64,000 nt of DNA from Lateolabrax maculatus. Lineage: Eukaryota > Chordata > Actinopteri > Acropomatiformes > Lateolabracidae. Below, one piece after another: positions 34,466-49,400 of the stretch. Each line of letters starts with the position of its first letter. Position 1 is the stretch's first letter. The stretch spans positions 10,767,001 through 10,831,000 of the forward strand of contig CM062214.1 in assembly GCA_031216445.1 (NCBI GenBank). The letters are read 5' to 3'. The notes under the pieces are model-generated. The model was not told where the DNA came from, did no database searches, and worked only from the letters and a program-made list of their open reading frames with translations. Made by a program: the position numbers and the translations under genes.

Positions 34466-37400
34466 CAGGCTTTCTGCTGTGGGATGTGTGATGAGTTTTG
34501 ATGTGTGTGTTGTTTTGTTTTGGTTTTTGGATTTGTGGCTTATCACACATCCCAGCTGTTTGAGAATGCATTGTTCTTGTACAGGCAGGATTAAGAGGAA
34601 TTTTAAAGGAAAAACAAAAGTAAGATCAGAACGGGGTGTTGAAAACAGCATTTTTAGCTATAAACAATATATGTCAAGTACAGCAAATTAGAATGAGTTT
34701 CAAAATGAATATGAGAAGTGGGTTTCGTTTAAAATCAACACTATACTGTATGCAGGAGTGAGATTGCTCCAGTCTTCCTGGATTTACATCCTACTAGGGT
34801 GTGTATTTGTCTAGTGTACGAGTGGTAAGCTTCCATGAATAAGATAGTTTGTTAGTGTCTGTGTTTGACTATGGTTAACTGTAACTGCTGCACACTTGCA
34901 ACAATGCAATCCTGTTTCTCTCTAGGAAAAAGCATTGAGAGTGCTTTCAGTTACTGACTTTTTTTTTTATTGGACTGGATCAGTGATAGACTGTTCAAGT
35001 AGTTTGTTTGCCAGCTGGCTGTAACTGACTGACATTGGTTTGTGTACAGGTGGTAAACAGACTCTGCATTTGGCCCTGAGAGACGTTAGCAGCTCCCTTA
35101 GGAATGGGACTAGGTGAACTGGGGCTCCGCCCTCCTTAGCACAGTGGTGTGACCAGGAGGAGCATGGGAAGGAGAGACACCGGGAGTGAGCCAGTTCGTC
35201 TGTTTGTGCTGTGTGAGTTCAAGTGAAACCTTACTCTAACTTTTGTATCTCTGCAGGTGACAGGCTGCTCCAACAAAGGCATCTGAATGCGGTGTCTCCT
35301 GCAGCTCAGGTGAAAGGTAAGCTGAGCTCTCACCTGCCTGCCCCACTCTTTAATGTCTTAATAATGCATATGCTCGTTTAAATTGGCTAGCTATCCGTTT
35401 TAGCTTCAGTTAATCAAATGGTTTGCATATGGCACTGCCTTTCACATGTTACAGTCCTAGGTTAAGATTTAATTTGTGAACCTGGTTCCTCTCAGGCGTC
35501 AGTCTACTTTCCAAATTTGACACAAATGCAAGTACATTTTTACCCAGTGTTGCCAGGAGGGATAACTCACTTTTCAAGCAGAACAGAGAATTAGGGCATG
35601 TCTCTTAAGGTGTGAAGTAGATGTACTTTCTGTTTATGCCAGTTTTTTATTACATTTTAAGCCTACTTGCTTTCTTCAGTTATTTGATCACAGTGGCAGT
35701 TAGTGCTGCGTTGGGGACTTCTGCATTTCCATGTGAGCAATTGTGGATCTGTTTTGCAAAGTTGGAGCACCATGCAGAATTGAAAGAAGAGAAACAGTTT
35801 GACAGAAATTAGATCAGCAGCTCAAATGGTGTGTCAGATTAATTTGGGTTAGAAGGGAGCAAATGTTTGGGGTTGCACAAGGACAGTTGGCTACAGAATT
35901 GTGGGCTACTTCAGAGAGATACGCAAAGCCCTAAAACAGGCAGTTTGCCTGGAGTACATGTTGATCTTTCATACAGTGGCAGAGAAAGTGTAATGACTAG
36001 TTACTATTTCTTTTTTCAGCCTCCTATCCTTAGTACGCTGTGTATTTTGGTCTCTCCTGAAAGGATAAGTGTACCAGTGTCTTTATGCATATTGTATAAA
36101 CCGGTGACAGACAGTTGTCAACACATCTGTCCATTGGGCGTAAAGATAGAAACAAGGTGTTCTTATTACACTTACTCTTACTGTAAAAAAGTTCCTTTTG
36201 TTGTGGTGGAATAACATTGATAGAAGAGACACTGTTATCTTAACACTTACTGTCTCTGCATTTGGTATCCTGACACTGTGTGTGGTCAGTTAGAAATGTT
36301 GCTTTGCTACGCCGTACAGCCCAAAGATAGTAGCAGACTGTTTCTGTGGCAGTTTAAAAAAAACACCACTTGCCTGCTCATATCAGTTAGGGAGCATTTT
36401 GAGTCAGCCATGCCCAAGCTGTTTATCTTGGCAAGTGTTCGGAGCATGAAGATGTATGAGATTTAACAGCAAATTACACATTAACCTGGGAAAATGTCTC
36501 AACCTGTACCGAGCAGCCCACACCCAGACTAATCTAAACTAAATGTCTTTTGGTCTGCCTTAAAAGCCACACACATTCAGGCTGATTTACTACGATGTAA
36601 AGATAATGGTTATGAATACTTTATAGTTTCTGTTTTTGTCAATTGAATGATTACATAGTTCCCTTATCTGTTCTGTGTTCCATTAATAAGGTTTAGTATT
36701 GTGCACACAATGTAGTATCCAATTAACTGGGCATGGAAATTGAAACAAATGTGGGTCAACAGAGAATGTTCAAAAGTTTGAAGTACTGTGATCACAATTT
36801 GGTTTATACAGGTGAATATGTCATATGTCATGTTCAATGTCTCCCCAAACTCAACTTTAAACTTATTTTCATCTCTGTGTTGAAAATGTTATTAGGAAAT
36901 GTATGCCTATGATGTATACTTTGAATATAAGCATAGGCCTATATATTTTACTTAATGTTAGCCTGGAGCCAGTTCATGAAAGACTAGTCATACATTCAAG
37001 GCCTGACCTTGTAATAATGAATCTAAAGGAAAAGTATGTTGAAATTGGTTATCAGGGAGAATAAATTAAGGAAAGTGATATTAATGCTTAATAGCATCTA
37101 CACTGGGTATTGAAGAAGTCCATTCACAGAAAATGTACCCAGCAGTGTCTGTTGATCAGCAAAGTGTAATTTAATCAGATAATTTAAGATCAACACTGAG
37201 GAAACCAGAGTGAGAGTTATGCTTATTTATTGTGTTCCTGATGGTTGGAGAGTTGCTTTATCCAGCTTTAGAGACTTTATCTGCTTATTACTGACACATG
37301 GAAACCAATCTGGGCTATTCTTTCTGAGACAGCGTAATGACAGAAGCTGTAACACACCCTTATGGCAAAGTCGTTCTCTGTTTTATGAGGGCGGCAGTAA

Positions 37401-40400
37401 AAGTCTATGTGTTGGAAATCTCAAACCCTGGCAAACCTTCTAGGTTCTTTTGTTGAGTTTGCATGTTCTCCCGATGCCTGCTTGGGTTTTCTCTGGATGC
37501 TCCAGTTTCCTCCCACAGTCCAAAGAAATACAGGCTAGCTTAATTGTTAGGTAATATGTAGGTGTGACAGTGATAATTAATGGTTGTCTGTCTCCATGTG
37601 TCAGCAGTTGACTGGTGACCTGCGTACCCCGCCTCTCACCCAATGTCAACTGTGATCTGCCTGAGCCCTCTGCAACCCTTCAAAGGATAAGCCGATATTG
37701 CTGATGGATGAATGGATGATCCTTAAAGGTAAAGCAAAGTGGTATCTTTAGAAGAACTATTAGTATTTAAGATTTGTAGTTTTCACTACTCCAAAGAATT
37801 GTATGTAGGATAAGCCTGTGTATCTGTCAGTGAAAAGCCTCAGAGCTGCTGCCAGCTTCTATAAAAATGTCTGTCAGTGTGGGATTGAAATTGTGATACA
37901 TCCTTAGGCTGACAAGAAAGAGGAAAGATGGACAGGCGGGAAGTGGGAAGTGTTGATCTGTTGACATGTTGTCATCATTGCCTACTCAGTACTGGTGCAC
38001 AGGAAAGAAATGAGGTGAAAGTGTTGAACAGTGATAAAGTTCACAGAGTTCACAGCATCAGACAGATACAGGCAGGGTCCCACCTAAACACTAGAGCCAC
38101 AAATTTCAATTTTAAAAAAATTTATAGAACGCTCTCAAACACAAACTATATGCTAGTTCTTGACTTTTGCAGAAACTGTGTTATGTTCTTAGAAATGATT
38201 ATAATATATGGTAATAATATATAAATAGATTGGGAGTGCAAAGCAAGATACCCCCTCAAGTGTAGAACACAGACAGATGTAAAAAGCTATTAGCTTTGCC
38301 AGACTAAGTTGCAAATGTGGGCAGAGACAACCAATCAGAACAACAAAACGATATGTACGACAGGACTTTGTTTTCCTCTTTTAAAGAATATTTACCGTCC
38401 AGTTGGTTTAATATTGCCGCTATATGCCGGCCATGAAATGCTCTGCATCGGCGGCAGCCTTCTTGATTATTTACGAAGATGCCTCAACAGCGCTCCTCTC
38501 TGTCAGTCCTCCTATTAAACCTGCCTCATATCACATAAACGGTTGTGATTGGCTGGCCTGATACCAGTACCGAGGAAATCAGCCTGAATGGGAGAGGGGG
38601 CAGACATGTCTGCCAGAGCAAAAAAAACGTGCAGATTCGTCTAGTTCCCAGGATAGAAAACTATGCAGATAACTTAATAAACCTTCTTCTCTAACCCTTT
38701 GAACCTTTTTTGCTCAGTTTTCACTCTTTTTATTTAGAGTCACTATGTATCTTAGCTAGACATACTACATATTGTTATTTTCAGGATCTGTTGTGCTATT
38801 GTGGAACACCATCTATGAAACAGAAGTTTATGGAAAAAAACTTTTTTATATATGAATTATAATCTGCTTGAAACGGCTAACAGACTCCTGAAGTCAGTCT
38901 GTGATGCAGCAGTCCTGTTCATATGATTATTTGTATATAATATAACACCTGCTGTTTGCAAAACCTGGTGACTAGTACATATTTCTTGGTATGCCACACT
39001 TTTTTACCACATTAGAAAGAAATAAAGCTATGTGCATGACTATGACAAACTGGCCCTTTTTGGAATATTTTCATAATCCTGGCAGTTCTTGTGTTAAGGG
39101 ATTTAGGGGCACTGTAACTTTCCCCCGCATACAACAAACTCCATAAAATGATTCAATCTCTTTTGAGAATTTTTATTAATGATGCCAGAAAAGCAGTGGT
39201 GGTTGTACATTTTTACAAAGATTAAATGCTGAACAAAGGATTGAGTCGATTTCATCTAGACAGCAGTGTAAGTGAAGCACAGTGGCTGTTCAGACATTAG
39301 ATCTATAGAAAAAGTGTAGCCTCTTTACATTACGTTAATTTAGCTCATGGCATGGCTTGTGATACGACTATCAAGTGACTGCTTGGACAAAGGGCAGCAC
39401 TTGTACTTTTAGCAGGTTGACCCAATTCCCTCCCATTCAGTGTTTTACAAATCATGAGTAAGTCTTGCTGTGGCAGAATCCATTCATCCTGGGTGTGAGA
39501 GCACCCAGCAGTCCCATGTGTCAGCCAACTTTCTTTTTTATTTTTTGTAAGAGTTTCCTTTTTCTTAGATAAGAGAGGCTTGGAGTTTGTGAGAAATGTT
39601 TTGGAGCAGAAGTTGGCCTGTTCCCTTTCTTACTGTTCCTTGCTGAGAAGGAGGGTTGGAAGAGCCCTGTGCTGAGTTCAGAGGTGGGAGGGGGGTAGCA
39701 GCTCATGGATCTTACCTAGTATCAGTTTTTGTGAACACTGTTGCCGCTAACACAGATACACGTCTGGATTAATTTAAAATGTCTGCTCCTATGCTGCGTA
39801 GACATAGTGCTAGAGGCTCTGATGTCTGAAAGTAGGATTCTGAAAAGCAATGGAAGATAAATTCTGGAAGACAATAAACTAACATTGTGAAAAGGATAAT
39901 GTTTAATAGTTTGGCTGTGCCAAAATACAAATACTCTTACCATAATCACACATTTTTTACGATATATTGCCATTTATAAAGTGTCTAATTTTTTAAAAAT
40001 AGGGATGACTGGTTATTTAAAGGACCGAGGGAGGTGTACTGTATTTAAATTGTTTTGCCTGAAGCAGTTACAGGGACTTACAGACTGAATAATAACTCCA
40101 TATTTTAGCACAAATTTGCAATTTAATTTGCTAAATTAATTTGATTCATTGCACTAATTTGATTAAGTTTTTTTGCTGTCCAACTTTATTTTCTATAGAC
40201 TGAAAATACACACATTAGCTGTATTTAGCCAGCAACATTCACCAACCTTGTGTGTGCAACTGTAAATGTGCCTGTGTAGGTGTGCGATGGCTTAGACTCT
40301 GACTCATTTCAAAGCATACCAGGACCTCTAGTCTTTTGCTTATTTCTCCTTGGATCCTCTGCTCTTTTCTCCAGTTTGTTCATTCATAAAGTTCTGTGGC

Positions 40401-43400
40401 TTCAATATAGGCCAAAGTTTTTGCTCAGGTTTATTACTTCTTATAGGTTTTGCACCAGTTTAGCTGGTAAAGCACTTTTATGTTTATAGCTGCAGTATAT
40501 TTACTAATTTTATAAATAATATGCAGGGAGTATTTTGGCTAACAGCCAGCTTATGAGCGGATGGGAAGGTAGAAGCAGCAGGTTTGTGTTGCCAGGCAGA
40601 GATACTATTGCAGAACCCACGACAAACACAAACATTTGCTTAACGTTGCCCAAATAAGATAATATCTTAGAAAGTATATTACTAAAATGTATTCATCTAT
40701 GGCAGCTGGTCATTGATTAAATGTGATATTTAAGTCTGAGGAGTCTGTAATGTGCTCCTACCCTCTGCCTACCACTGGGCTGCTCTTTGCTTAAGCCTCA
40801 TTAATTAAAGTCATTTATCTGACACCTTGTCATCCACCACCCTTTGCTTAATGACCCTCCTTCTGCCCAGTCAGGATAGGCAGCCTCCAAGTCTACTGGC
40901 AGACATCTTCCTCCCAGCCCCTCACAGCTCCTGTCTCTTCAGCAGACAGACAGAAGAGTGCCTGCCCTTCACCACGCTCACTCCCCTGAGGTCCACACTT
41001 CGCCCAGACTGTACTGGCTTAATCAGACACAGGCTCATTTTCTGTATCTGGCCCTGTTCAGACTTGGCATTAACATCTGTCCTGGCTAATCCGATCACAA
41101 GTGGACGAATTTAAGTCCGTCAGTTTACACCTGGCATTAAAATGCGTCTCCACATGCGTCTGCAGTGACCATTAGTGATCAGTTCTCACTTCCCCGCTCT
41201 GTATGCAAATAAAAATGTACATAATTTCCATTTGCAAATGACCAAATGCGTTGTTTTTAACCGGTGGGATGTTCAGGATGTAAACAGTGTGTGACTCCTG
41301 TTTTGCTGTTGGACTGAGCCGATATGAACTGATTTTGCTGTGCTGTAACATTATGGTTTTCCATGTCTGTCACTATAAGTATAAAGCACGGCCTCTTTAC
41401 TTATGTCACTGTAAATATAAGGCACATATCTAAATCTGTACTGATTAACGTTAGTGATGTTGTGATCTAACCTTAGCTAGTTTACTAATCGCTGCACTGA
41501 TTCTGAGGGAAATTCTGATGTTTTGAAGTGAAGAAGAGCCACCAGCGCTGTTACAGACACTGGCTAATATTGTGAAATACGTTTGTTGTGAGTCAGCCAG
41601 TTAATGTTAGTTTTGTTTTCTTCACCTTTTCAGCAGACAAGTGTGGCCCAGACCACCTCTGAATTGCTCTGTCTAGACAACCTCCACATCTTATTTCCTT
41701 TTCTATAAAAAGGCATTGTCATGATGTAACAGGGCCTTTAAAAGAGAGTTAAAATAGAGCACAAGAAAGAATCTTTTTTGCATATATACATATAATAAAC
41801 ACACCTCCTTAATATTAATATTACATATAATTCAAGGTGCAATGTGATATGTAAAATTGGCTGATACATTGCTTTTTAATTGACTTGACTGTGACTTTAT
41901 GTAACTATGAAAAACTTTCTCTAAGTGCCTCCCAACATCCTGCTATGCTCTTTAAAATTCATTTTCATTTTATAAAGACCAGGCCTAATTGAATTCTTTC
42001 ATATTTACTTTTACTCCACAAAAGAAAAAAATCTTAAATAATGCTTGATTAATGATCAGAAAAATTTATAGAATACTTAATTGATAGCTGAAGCCCTCCT
42101 GTGTTTGTTGACAGGAAATTCACAGTGTGTCTTTGATCCTCTGTCATGGCTTTGTTGCCTCGTCTGGTCACGGCTGTAATGAGTTACTGGAGGTTGGTGT
42201 CTGTGAGGCTGCATGTTCTGTATGTGGGAATCAGTGTGCAGATGCTGATCTTGATGCTGCAAGTACTGTCTCTGTCTACTGTTCCTGTTTTAGGTTCATT
42301 CCACTGGCGCTGAGAGGATCTTTAGTGGTGTTAAAGTGGCACTGTGCAATGAGTGTCCTTGATGTTTCTAGAAAAGGAACATCATTAAAACGAAAGCAAG
42401 TCCATGTCATGGCTGCAGCCTCTCAAAGTACATTATTGAAGTCCTCTGATACTTTAAATGTTCAGGTTGTGTGTCTCTTTGTGTGTATATATGTGCATGT
42501 TGATGCAGTTGTATGTAAACAAAGGGGCCATGCTTGGCACCACTGTATTCATCAGGCTGGTTTTTCACACACAGCCACCCCTGGCCTCGATCCAACCGTA
42601 TAGACAGCCAGCTGGCTTGGTCTGTGTACTGGGTCAAACATAGTTCCAGTGTGTGGAACCACGGATTGGAGAATCATAGAGAAAATCATTTCAGTTTTCA
42701 GGTTACATTTATCAAGAAATGGGAACATGACTACTTTGCCAATATAGTTAGGGATATAAATTTGTTAGTGGGCTAACTGATTTTCCACTTTAAGACGATT
42801 AACTATGTGCCACCAAATACATGGTACAGTACAAAAGTGATAGATTTGTAAATAAAAGTACCCTAAAATGTGTGATGAGATTGTTTGTACCTCTGGTGTA
42901 TTTTATTGTAGCAATGGATATTTTGTGCACTGCAGTTCTTGTTTTGAGATTTCAGACTGTAAATGCTGAAGTCAATTTGTATCAGGAAGTTGAGGGTGTC
43001 AAAGTAGGCATGTGATTGGGGAAAATACAGACACATGGACACTGGAGGCAGAGGAGCACATAGAGAGATACTTGAAGAGACCCTTTGATTGATCTTTGCA
43101 CCCCTTCTTCTCACCCTCAGCCTGAAACCCAGAATCTGAGCTCATTTCCCACCTCCTTGTAGGAAATTCTATGTCTTATTTTCGGACTATGTTTACCTTA
43201 CTCTTCCTGTTCTCCGTGACAGAAGCCTCTGTCCTCAGACACCGGCTGTGTGTACGAAGGGAGGTTGTGTCTTCTGCCAGTCTAACCTGAAGCACAGGGA
43301 ACACTGGAGGCAACCTCTGACAACTCTCCTCAACTACATACAAGCTTAAATAATCCATCAGATGAGCAAGACCGTGAAGAAAGTTAACAGATGATGATAG

Positions 43401-46400
43401 AAAAGATACATGACATGTTGACAGTACTGCAGCATCAGGGAGGGACATGCTGGTAGGTCTATGGTCATGGACCACCCTAAAGACAAAAGGGGTTTCCTAT
43501 TTTAAGTAAGATCAAATGGGAAGTCTGCCTGGAAGGCATTTTCTCTATTTGAGTTTCTTAAAATATACCTGCACCCCCACAAGACTCAGAATAGAACAAC
43601 TTAACCACACATCCTCCCACAGTGCCACAAAATTAGCCTCCTTTTTTTAACAGTAACAGTAGACCTAGCTCTCCACATCCGCTTAAATACAGAAGTAAGA
43701 GTATTTTCATTTGTTTTAGATTTTTAGATGTTTTGAATCTTAACATTGTGTACAGTGTCAGTGCGTTTCTAAGGCTGCTTCTCCCACTTCGTAGTCAGGA
43801 CAACAGTTGTAACAACTTGGTGGAGCTGTGACTGACACTCACAATATATTTATTGCTTAAGCTTGATCAAGACATTTGCTGGGACTGACCCAGGGCCAGT
43901 GTTATTAAACTTGTCTTGACTACATTCAGGTGAATGAACATACGTATTACTGGTTGGCTTTGTCAATGTCTTCACCTGAATTTTGAATTCTTTTAAACAT
44001 GCTATTCATGATGCTAAAATGTCCTACATATTATGGAAGACACATGGTCAACTTCCTAGTAATGTTGTTGTATTCTTGTAGTTTTGCGGTAGTTTGTCTA
44101 TTTTAATTATTTTTTGTTCTAACATTTACAGATAACATTTTTGCACTTACAGTTTTAGTTCAATTAGACTAGTCCCAGCCTAGTCAGACGAGCATGAACT
44201 GATGAAGCCTCTTGGATGGATGTCTTCAAAGACATATAACCAAGTCCAGTTGCATTCGATTCAATTTCCTTGAGATAACTATGACCTGGATGAATGAGAA
44301 TATTCACAGGCTTTTAGTTCAGTTCTTTTTGAAAGTAATGATGGTATTTGGAAAAAACATAATTACCTGAATTACTTCATTTTTTTGTTTGTGTTTCTCT
44401 GCAATAGTTTAATTTTTAACAGGATGTGACAGTATTTTAAAATTACACGTTGTTAGGACAGAAACAATGTCTGTGAGCAATCCTGCTGCAGCACTAAAAG
44501 AGGCAGTGGTTGAAATGCACTGCACATGAGCAAATGGAAGAACAAATCTGTCGGCACATCTTGCTTGTGCTTGCGCATCTCCACTCTCCCCATTGAACCA
44601 TTAACAGTATGTTGCAGTGTTCATTGTTGATGCACATACTGTAGTTGGCGACAGCCTATTGGTGTATATCTAGGTCATATGGCGATCCATTAGTCCAGTC
44701 GTCACTGGAGACATGGGGGTTAACAGTGTTGGGGGTGCTGAAGGAAGGACAGATGGAGTGATTGAAGGATGGAGGGAGTGTCTGGACTTAATCTCTGCCA
44801 TCAAATTAGCAACAGCTGGCTTGATGTGGGCTTTCAGTGTTGCTCAGTATTGACACTCTCACACATGCCCAGCATGCACATGTAGACACACACACATGCA
44901 CATAATTCTGATATCAAGAATGGTATAGCATACTTATATATATACACACTATACCCACTTTTTTTTTCTTATTTAAAAAAATAAAATAATTTATAGCTCT
45001 TTTGACCAACTGTCATAAATTATATTGAAAATATAGGGTAGATATTAAGGGTGTATGTTTTCTAATTTTGCTTAGGTATATTTCTATTATATATTTGCTA
45101 CCAAAATAAGTTCTCAGATCACTTTGCTTTTTTTGTCTTTTTTTTTTTTTTTTTTTTAAACTCAAAATCATGATAGGAAAATGTTGACATCACCCAGCCA
45201 ACAGTATGGTGGCAAATCTAGCAAAGTGCATCAGTCAGGGCAGAACTTGTTGAATTATTGATGTGCATAATATCATCCCATATAGCTCCTGGCAGTGCAG
45301 TAGCAAATGGCAGTGTGTTGTAAGAAGACGTGTTACCAACCCTTCCCAGCCTCTTTTGTATCACAGGCCATTTTTATAACAGCATTGCTGCGTACCTTCC
45401 GGCATGACGGTCTGAAATAAAGGTTAGGTTCTTATTTTAAGTAGGTCAACACACACACATTATGCCTGTAATGTCCCCTCCTTCTCTGGAGAAACTGTCA
45501 ATAATTTTGTATTTGTTCATGTTAGCTTGCTATAGGAACACAGCACACACAAACATCGAGCAGGTAAGTAGGTGATGATGGAATGATGACCTTGTGGACT
45601 CACAACCTACTTTAGTTTACAACCAGTATGCTGAAAGACGCAACACAGACAGACTGTGCCAAGTTCACGGTAATGCAAATAAAATAGCCTATAATAAGAA
45701 GTAATTGATAGTAATTATTATTGGTTGTGACTGTGCGGGTGCATGTGTGGGTGTAGGGGGAATGGCAGGGTAAGAGGGTAAAGGGCCAACATGAGTGTTA
45801 AATCAGGGAAGTTAAACTCCATATGACATTTCTCCCCTTAAATAGCAGTAGTGTTGACAGGTTGGGTGTCAATGTATAATTTTAGACTAATGGACATTAT
45901 CTAAACAAAAAAAAGTATCCTTCTTTTCAGTGTGAACTTAACTGAAAAAAACCCAGACACAGCCTGGTTACTCTGCTTGGTCTCATATTGACATATTTTA
46001 TATATATTGAAATATTTTTTCTTCTTCAGTTGTCAGATATAAAACCATGATTTGATTGCAGCTAAAAACGCTAACTGTTAGCACACAGTAGCTCATGCAG
46101 TGCTGCATTGTAACTGCTGATCTACTCACTATTTCATGTTACTGAAATTATCTGAGCATTATTATAAATACACTGTATTTGCATTGAAATATAGCAATGA
46201 CAGAGAGAGTTGAAGGCAACACAAAGTTTGTATCTTAACATTACTGGTACAAGCCACCCAACTGTCTTTTAAAGACATATGTCAAGGTTTTGGATGAAGC
46301 TTAATTTTCTCCTTCCACCACACATGTGCGTGAAACTGGTGCTTCTGGATCTATCCACTGGGATTGTTTTCGAATAAGCAGTTTTGGGGTGTGAAAAACT

Positions 46401-49400
46401 ATGACATAGTGGATGAGAGACCAAAATGGACAGGAAAAGATGCGTTTTCCAATTTAACTGTGTTAGTGTGAAAATGTCTTTAGTGCTTCTGCCAAAACCC
46501 AGCATGATGCCATGTTCCCCGCTGCTCCAGTGTGCTGTGTGTGTGTGCGCGATCAACTGAGTAAACAGACTCTCAACCAGATTCTAATACAGTGTTTAGG
46601 TTGCATATTTGGGTAATGTGAAATTGTTGCTAGAAATGGCCTCTTCAATAAATTTGGATCTGTGCAAACTAGGATCCCCCCCCAGGGACAGCCAAGGGTA
46701 CTGTCAGCCACTACATCTGCAGCCCAGCCTTGTGTGTCCCCGAGAGACACTGAGATATATGCTAGTTAGATCAGTCAGGCATATTACCAGTATACAAGTT
46801 AGAACATGTCAGCTTGTTTCCCTTCAGACACCTCCCTCTGTTTTCCCTCCCTCCTCTTCCCAGTTGGTGTAATGATTACTAAAAATGAGCATGCCCCATG
46901 TGACAGCAAGACAAGTCCTTTCACCTCTACAAGGTAACTGTGGGTCGGACACTTTGTTGTTGTTGTTTTATCTGTCCTCTCATAGTTGAAGGTTAATGTG
47001 TGACACAGGAATGTGCCTTATTGACTGACCTAGTGCTGCTACCTTACTGTTATCCTTTCCACAAGAACTTCATATCACTAGGTAAATATTAGCCCTAGCA
47101 CCTGTGTAGCATGACTGTGATAGATGAAGTTAATGTTAGCCTCTCCTGGCAAACTTAACGTACTGTGAGTTGTGAGAGAGCACGATTGCATGTTGTGTTT
47201 CAGTATTAATAGCAGGTCAGTCAAAGGGTAGAATGACTGTGTAGAGCAAACACAGGGGTGCTTGATTTCTCTTTGAGCTCTCGCTGGGTTCCACTCATAG
47301 ATTCCTCTCAGTTTCTCCTTTGTCAATATGTAAACACATGTGACATGAAAAACCTAATATTTATGCTCACTGAGAATAAAACAGAAGTCCTTCTATGTCA
47401 GTGTTTCTCCAAGCCAGGTCACACAAAGTAAAGCGTCACTAATGAATGCTTCATTTCCAAGCTGTTATGTGTATTTATGAGGGCCACAGTGATTTTTCCC
47501 ACTGATATGTCCGAATGTCCTTTTGCTGGTGATGTCCAGTTATGTTTTCCCTCGCAGTTGCACCTTCTCTGTTACACATACTGCATCTTCTCTTACTTCT
47601 GTAAAGGCAAACACTGAACTTCTTAACCTCATAGGATGACAGCAGCCAAATGTTTTGATTTAATTTTAAATATGCTCTTTGTGTCTTAAACTTTGAACAC
47701 GTTAATACAAATTAGTATTGCAATAAAGCAATTCATATTGGTTAGAGTTTGTATGGGATAGACCAACTCTGATGTTGTAAGACTGCAACTCACAGCACAA
47801 TTGCGTGTGTGTGTGTGTGTGTGTGTGTGTGAGATCGGTGCTCTCGTGTATGTGTGTTTGTGAGTAATGCTCACTAAATGCGGCCTGCTCTGGACTGCTG
47901 CTGGGATTGGATAATTGGACAGGAGCATTTTTTCCTCTCCTTTGGCTCAGCATCATGTGCATGTGTTATTCTCCTTTTTGTCTCCAGCAACAAGGCAGGC
48001 ACACACACACACGGTCATATATGCACATCCACACACTCATTTTTATACCCTTACGTCATTCAACAAAAACCACACACACACTAATGGAATGGGCTTCTTA
48101 CATGCTCAGGCCCACCCCACACACAGCACAAACACATTAAGCATGCATGGATTCCACACCCATGCTTAGTCTAGACTGCGTAATATGCTCACACACAGTC
48201 TTTCTCTGAGCAAATCCCGCCCTGCAGCTGTGAGAACCAGCTGTGATTGGTTTTTTCCTGTCAGCCTGCATGTCTGCCCACATCTTGACCCGCCTTAGGG
48301 CCTTTGCTGCAACTGGCATTAATTCTGTGTGTGTCTGTCCGGGTACAGTTTGGCAGCACATTGTGTTTACTGTTGTATAATGCTGAGGCTTCATGATCTT
48401 TTCCATGCAGCCTGCACAGCACTCAGGGTTCAGCACTGTGCTACACATACAGCCATGAAGCAATGGAATGCTATATATAGACCTGCCACAAGGACAAATA
48501 AGGCTTCTTTTAGGAAAGAATACATTTACGTTTTTGCTCTCATATCTTGGTTGTTCATAGCTGCCTCTTTTGAAAGGACAAAGGACAAAGGAGCAGAGGG
48601 CAGGAGGAAGAAATGCACAGAAGAGATTGCAAGATCAGAAATGAGAATGGTATCAAGAGGTTGAGAGAGTGAGTCACAGAGGCAGGGTTGAAAACGGATG
48701 GAAGCAGGGAGTGGTGCAACGAGTATACGGATGTGAGTGTGCTTGTGTATTTTTAATGTGTGTGTATATGTACTTTAGAGGGAGGGTACAGTTTGTTAAC
48801 CGTCAAGGCTCCGCCAGCACTACATGTGGTTTTCAATTTCCAGTTTAAGCCATTGTCAACCAGAATTCCTTTCTGTCACTTACCAGTATGTACATACTGC
48901 TCACCACCTCATGCACCAGTGTAATCACAGTTAAATAATGTGGGAGAGTTAACAGATGAATCAGTCTGTGAAAACGTTCTATGAATGAATTTTATGTAAC
49001 ACACTGGAGGACTTGTAGGCGAGACTTCTCTGTAGGCTGGGAGTCAGAGGGTCTTGTCTACTGTATGTGTTTGTGCACTGAAAGAAAATGAATGGGATTA
49101 TATTGATCTGAGCGGAGCGCAGTGTCGCCGTCCACACAGACCCAGGTGGTAACAGCTACGCTCCATTTGCCTCAGTGTTTTACCGTCAGCTCCAATTTGC
49201 TTTGATCATCTCACCACCCGTTTGAACATACCCGCTTTGAAAGCATAACGATCTGGAAACAGCCATGCCCCTCAGTTGCTAATAACATGCTATGAATAGT
49301 TTGGAACTTGTCAATAGTTACAGAGCTCAGTGGAGGAGAAAACAAGGCATAAAAGAGAGGAGAAAGTGAGGCGAAGTGCTAGGCTGTTGTGTTAACGGTT

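Larger units (their letters stand above)
24873..35256 (+). other. osbpl5 first intron, left part
   Basis: This is about 10 kb without a recognisable gene. It contains a tRNA-derived SINE-like segment (27285-27470), a TG microsatellite (30190-30236), a possible old repeat (30420-31010) and a TG microsatellite (34424-34464). Open frames here are short and show no protein-like motifs. Confidence 0.6.

Noticed and set aside
42127..42603. A 158-codon open frame in the large osbpl5 intron
   Set aside because: No domain, no signal of exon structure, and length compatible with chance in 25 kb.
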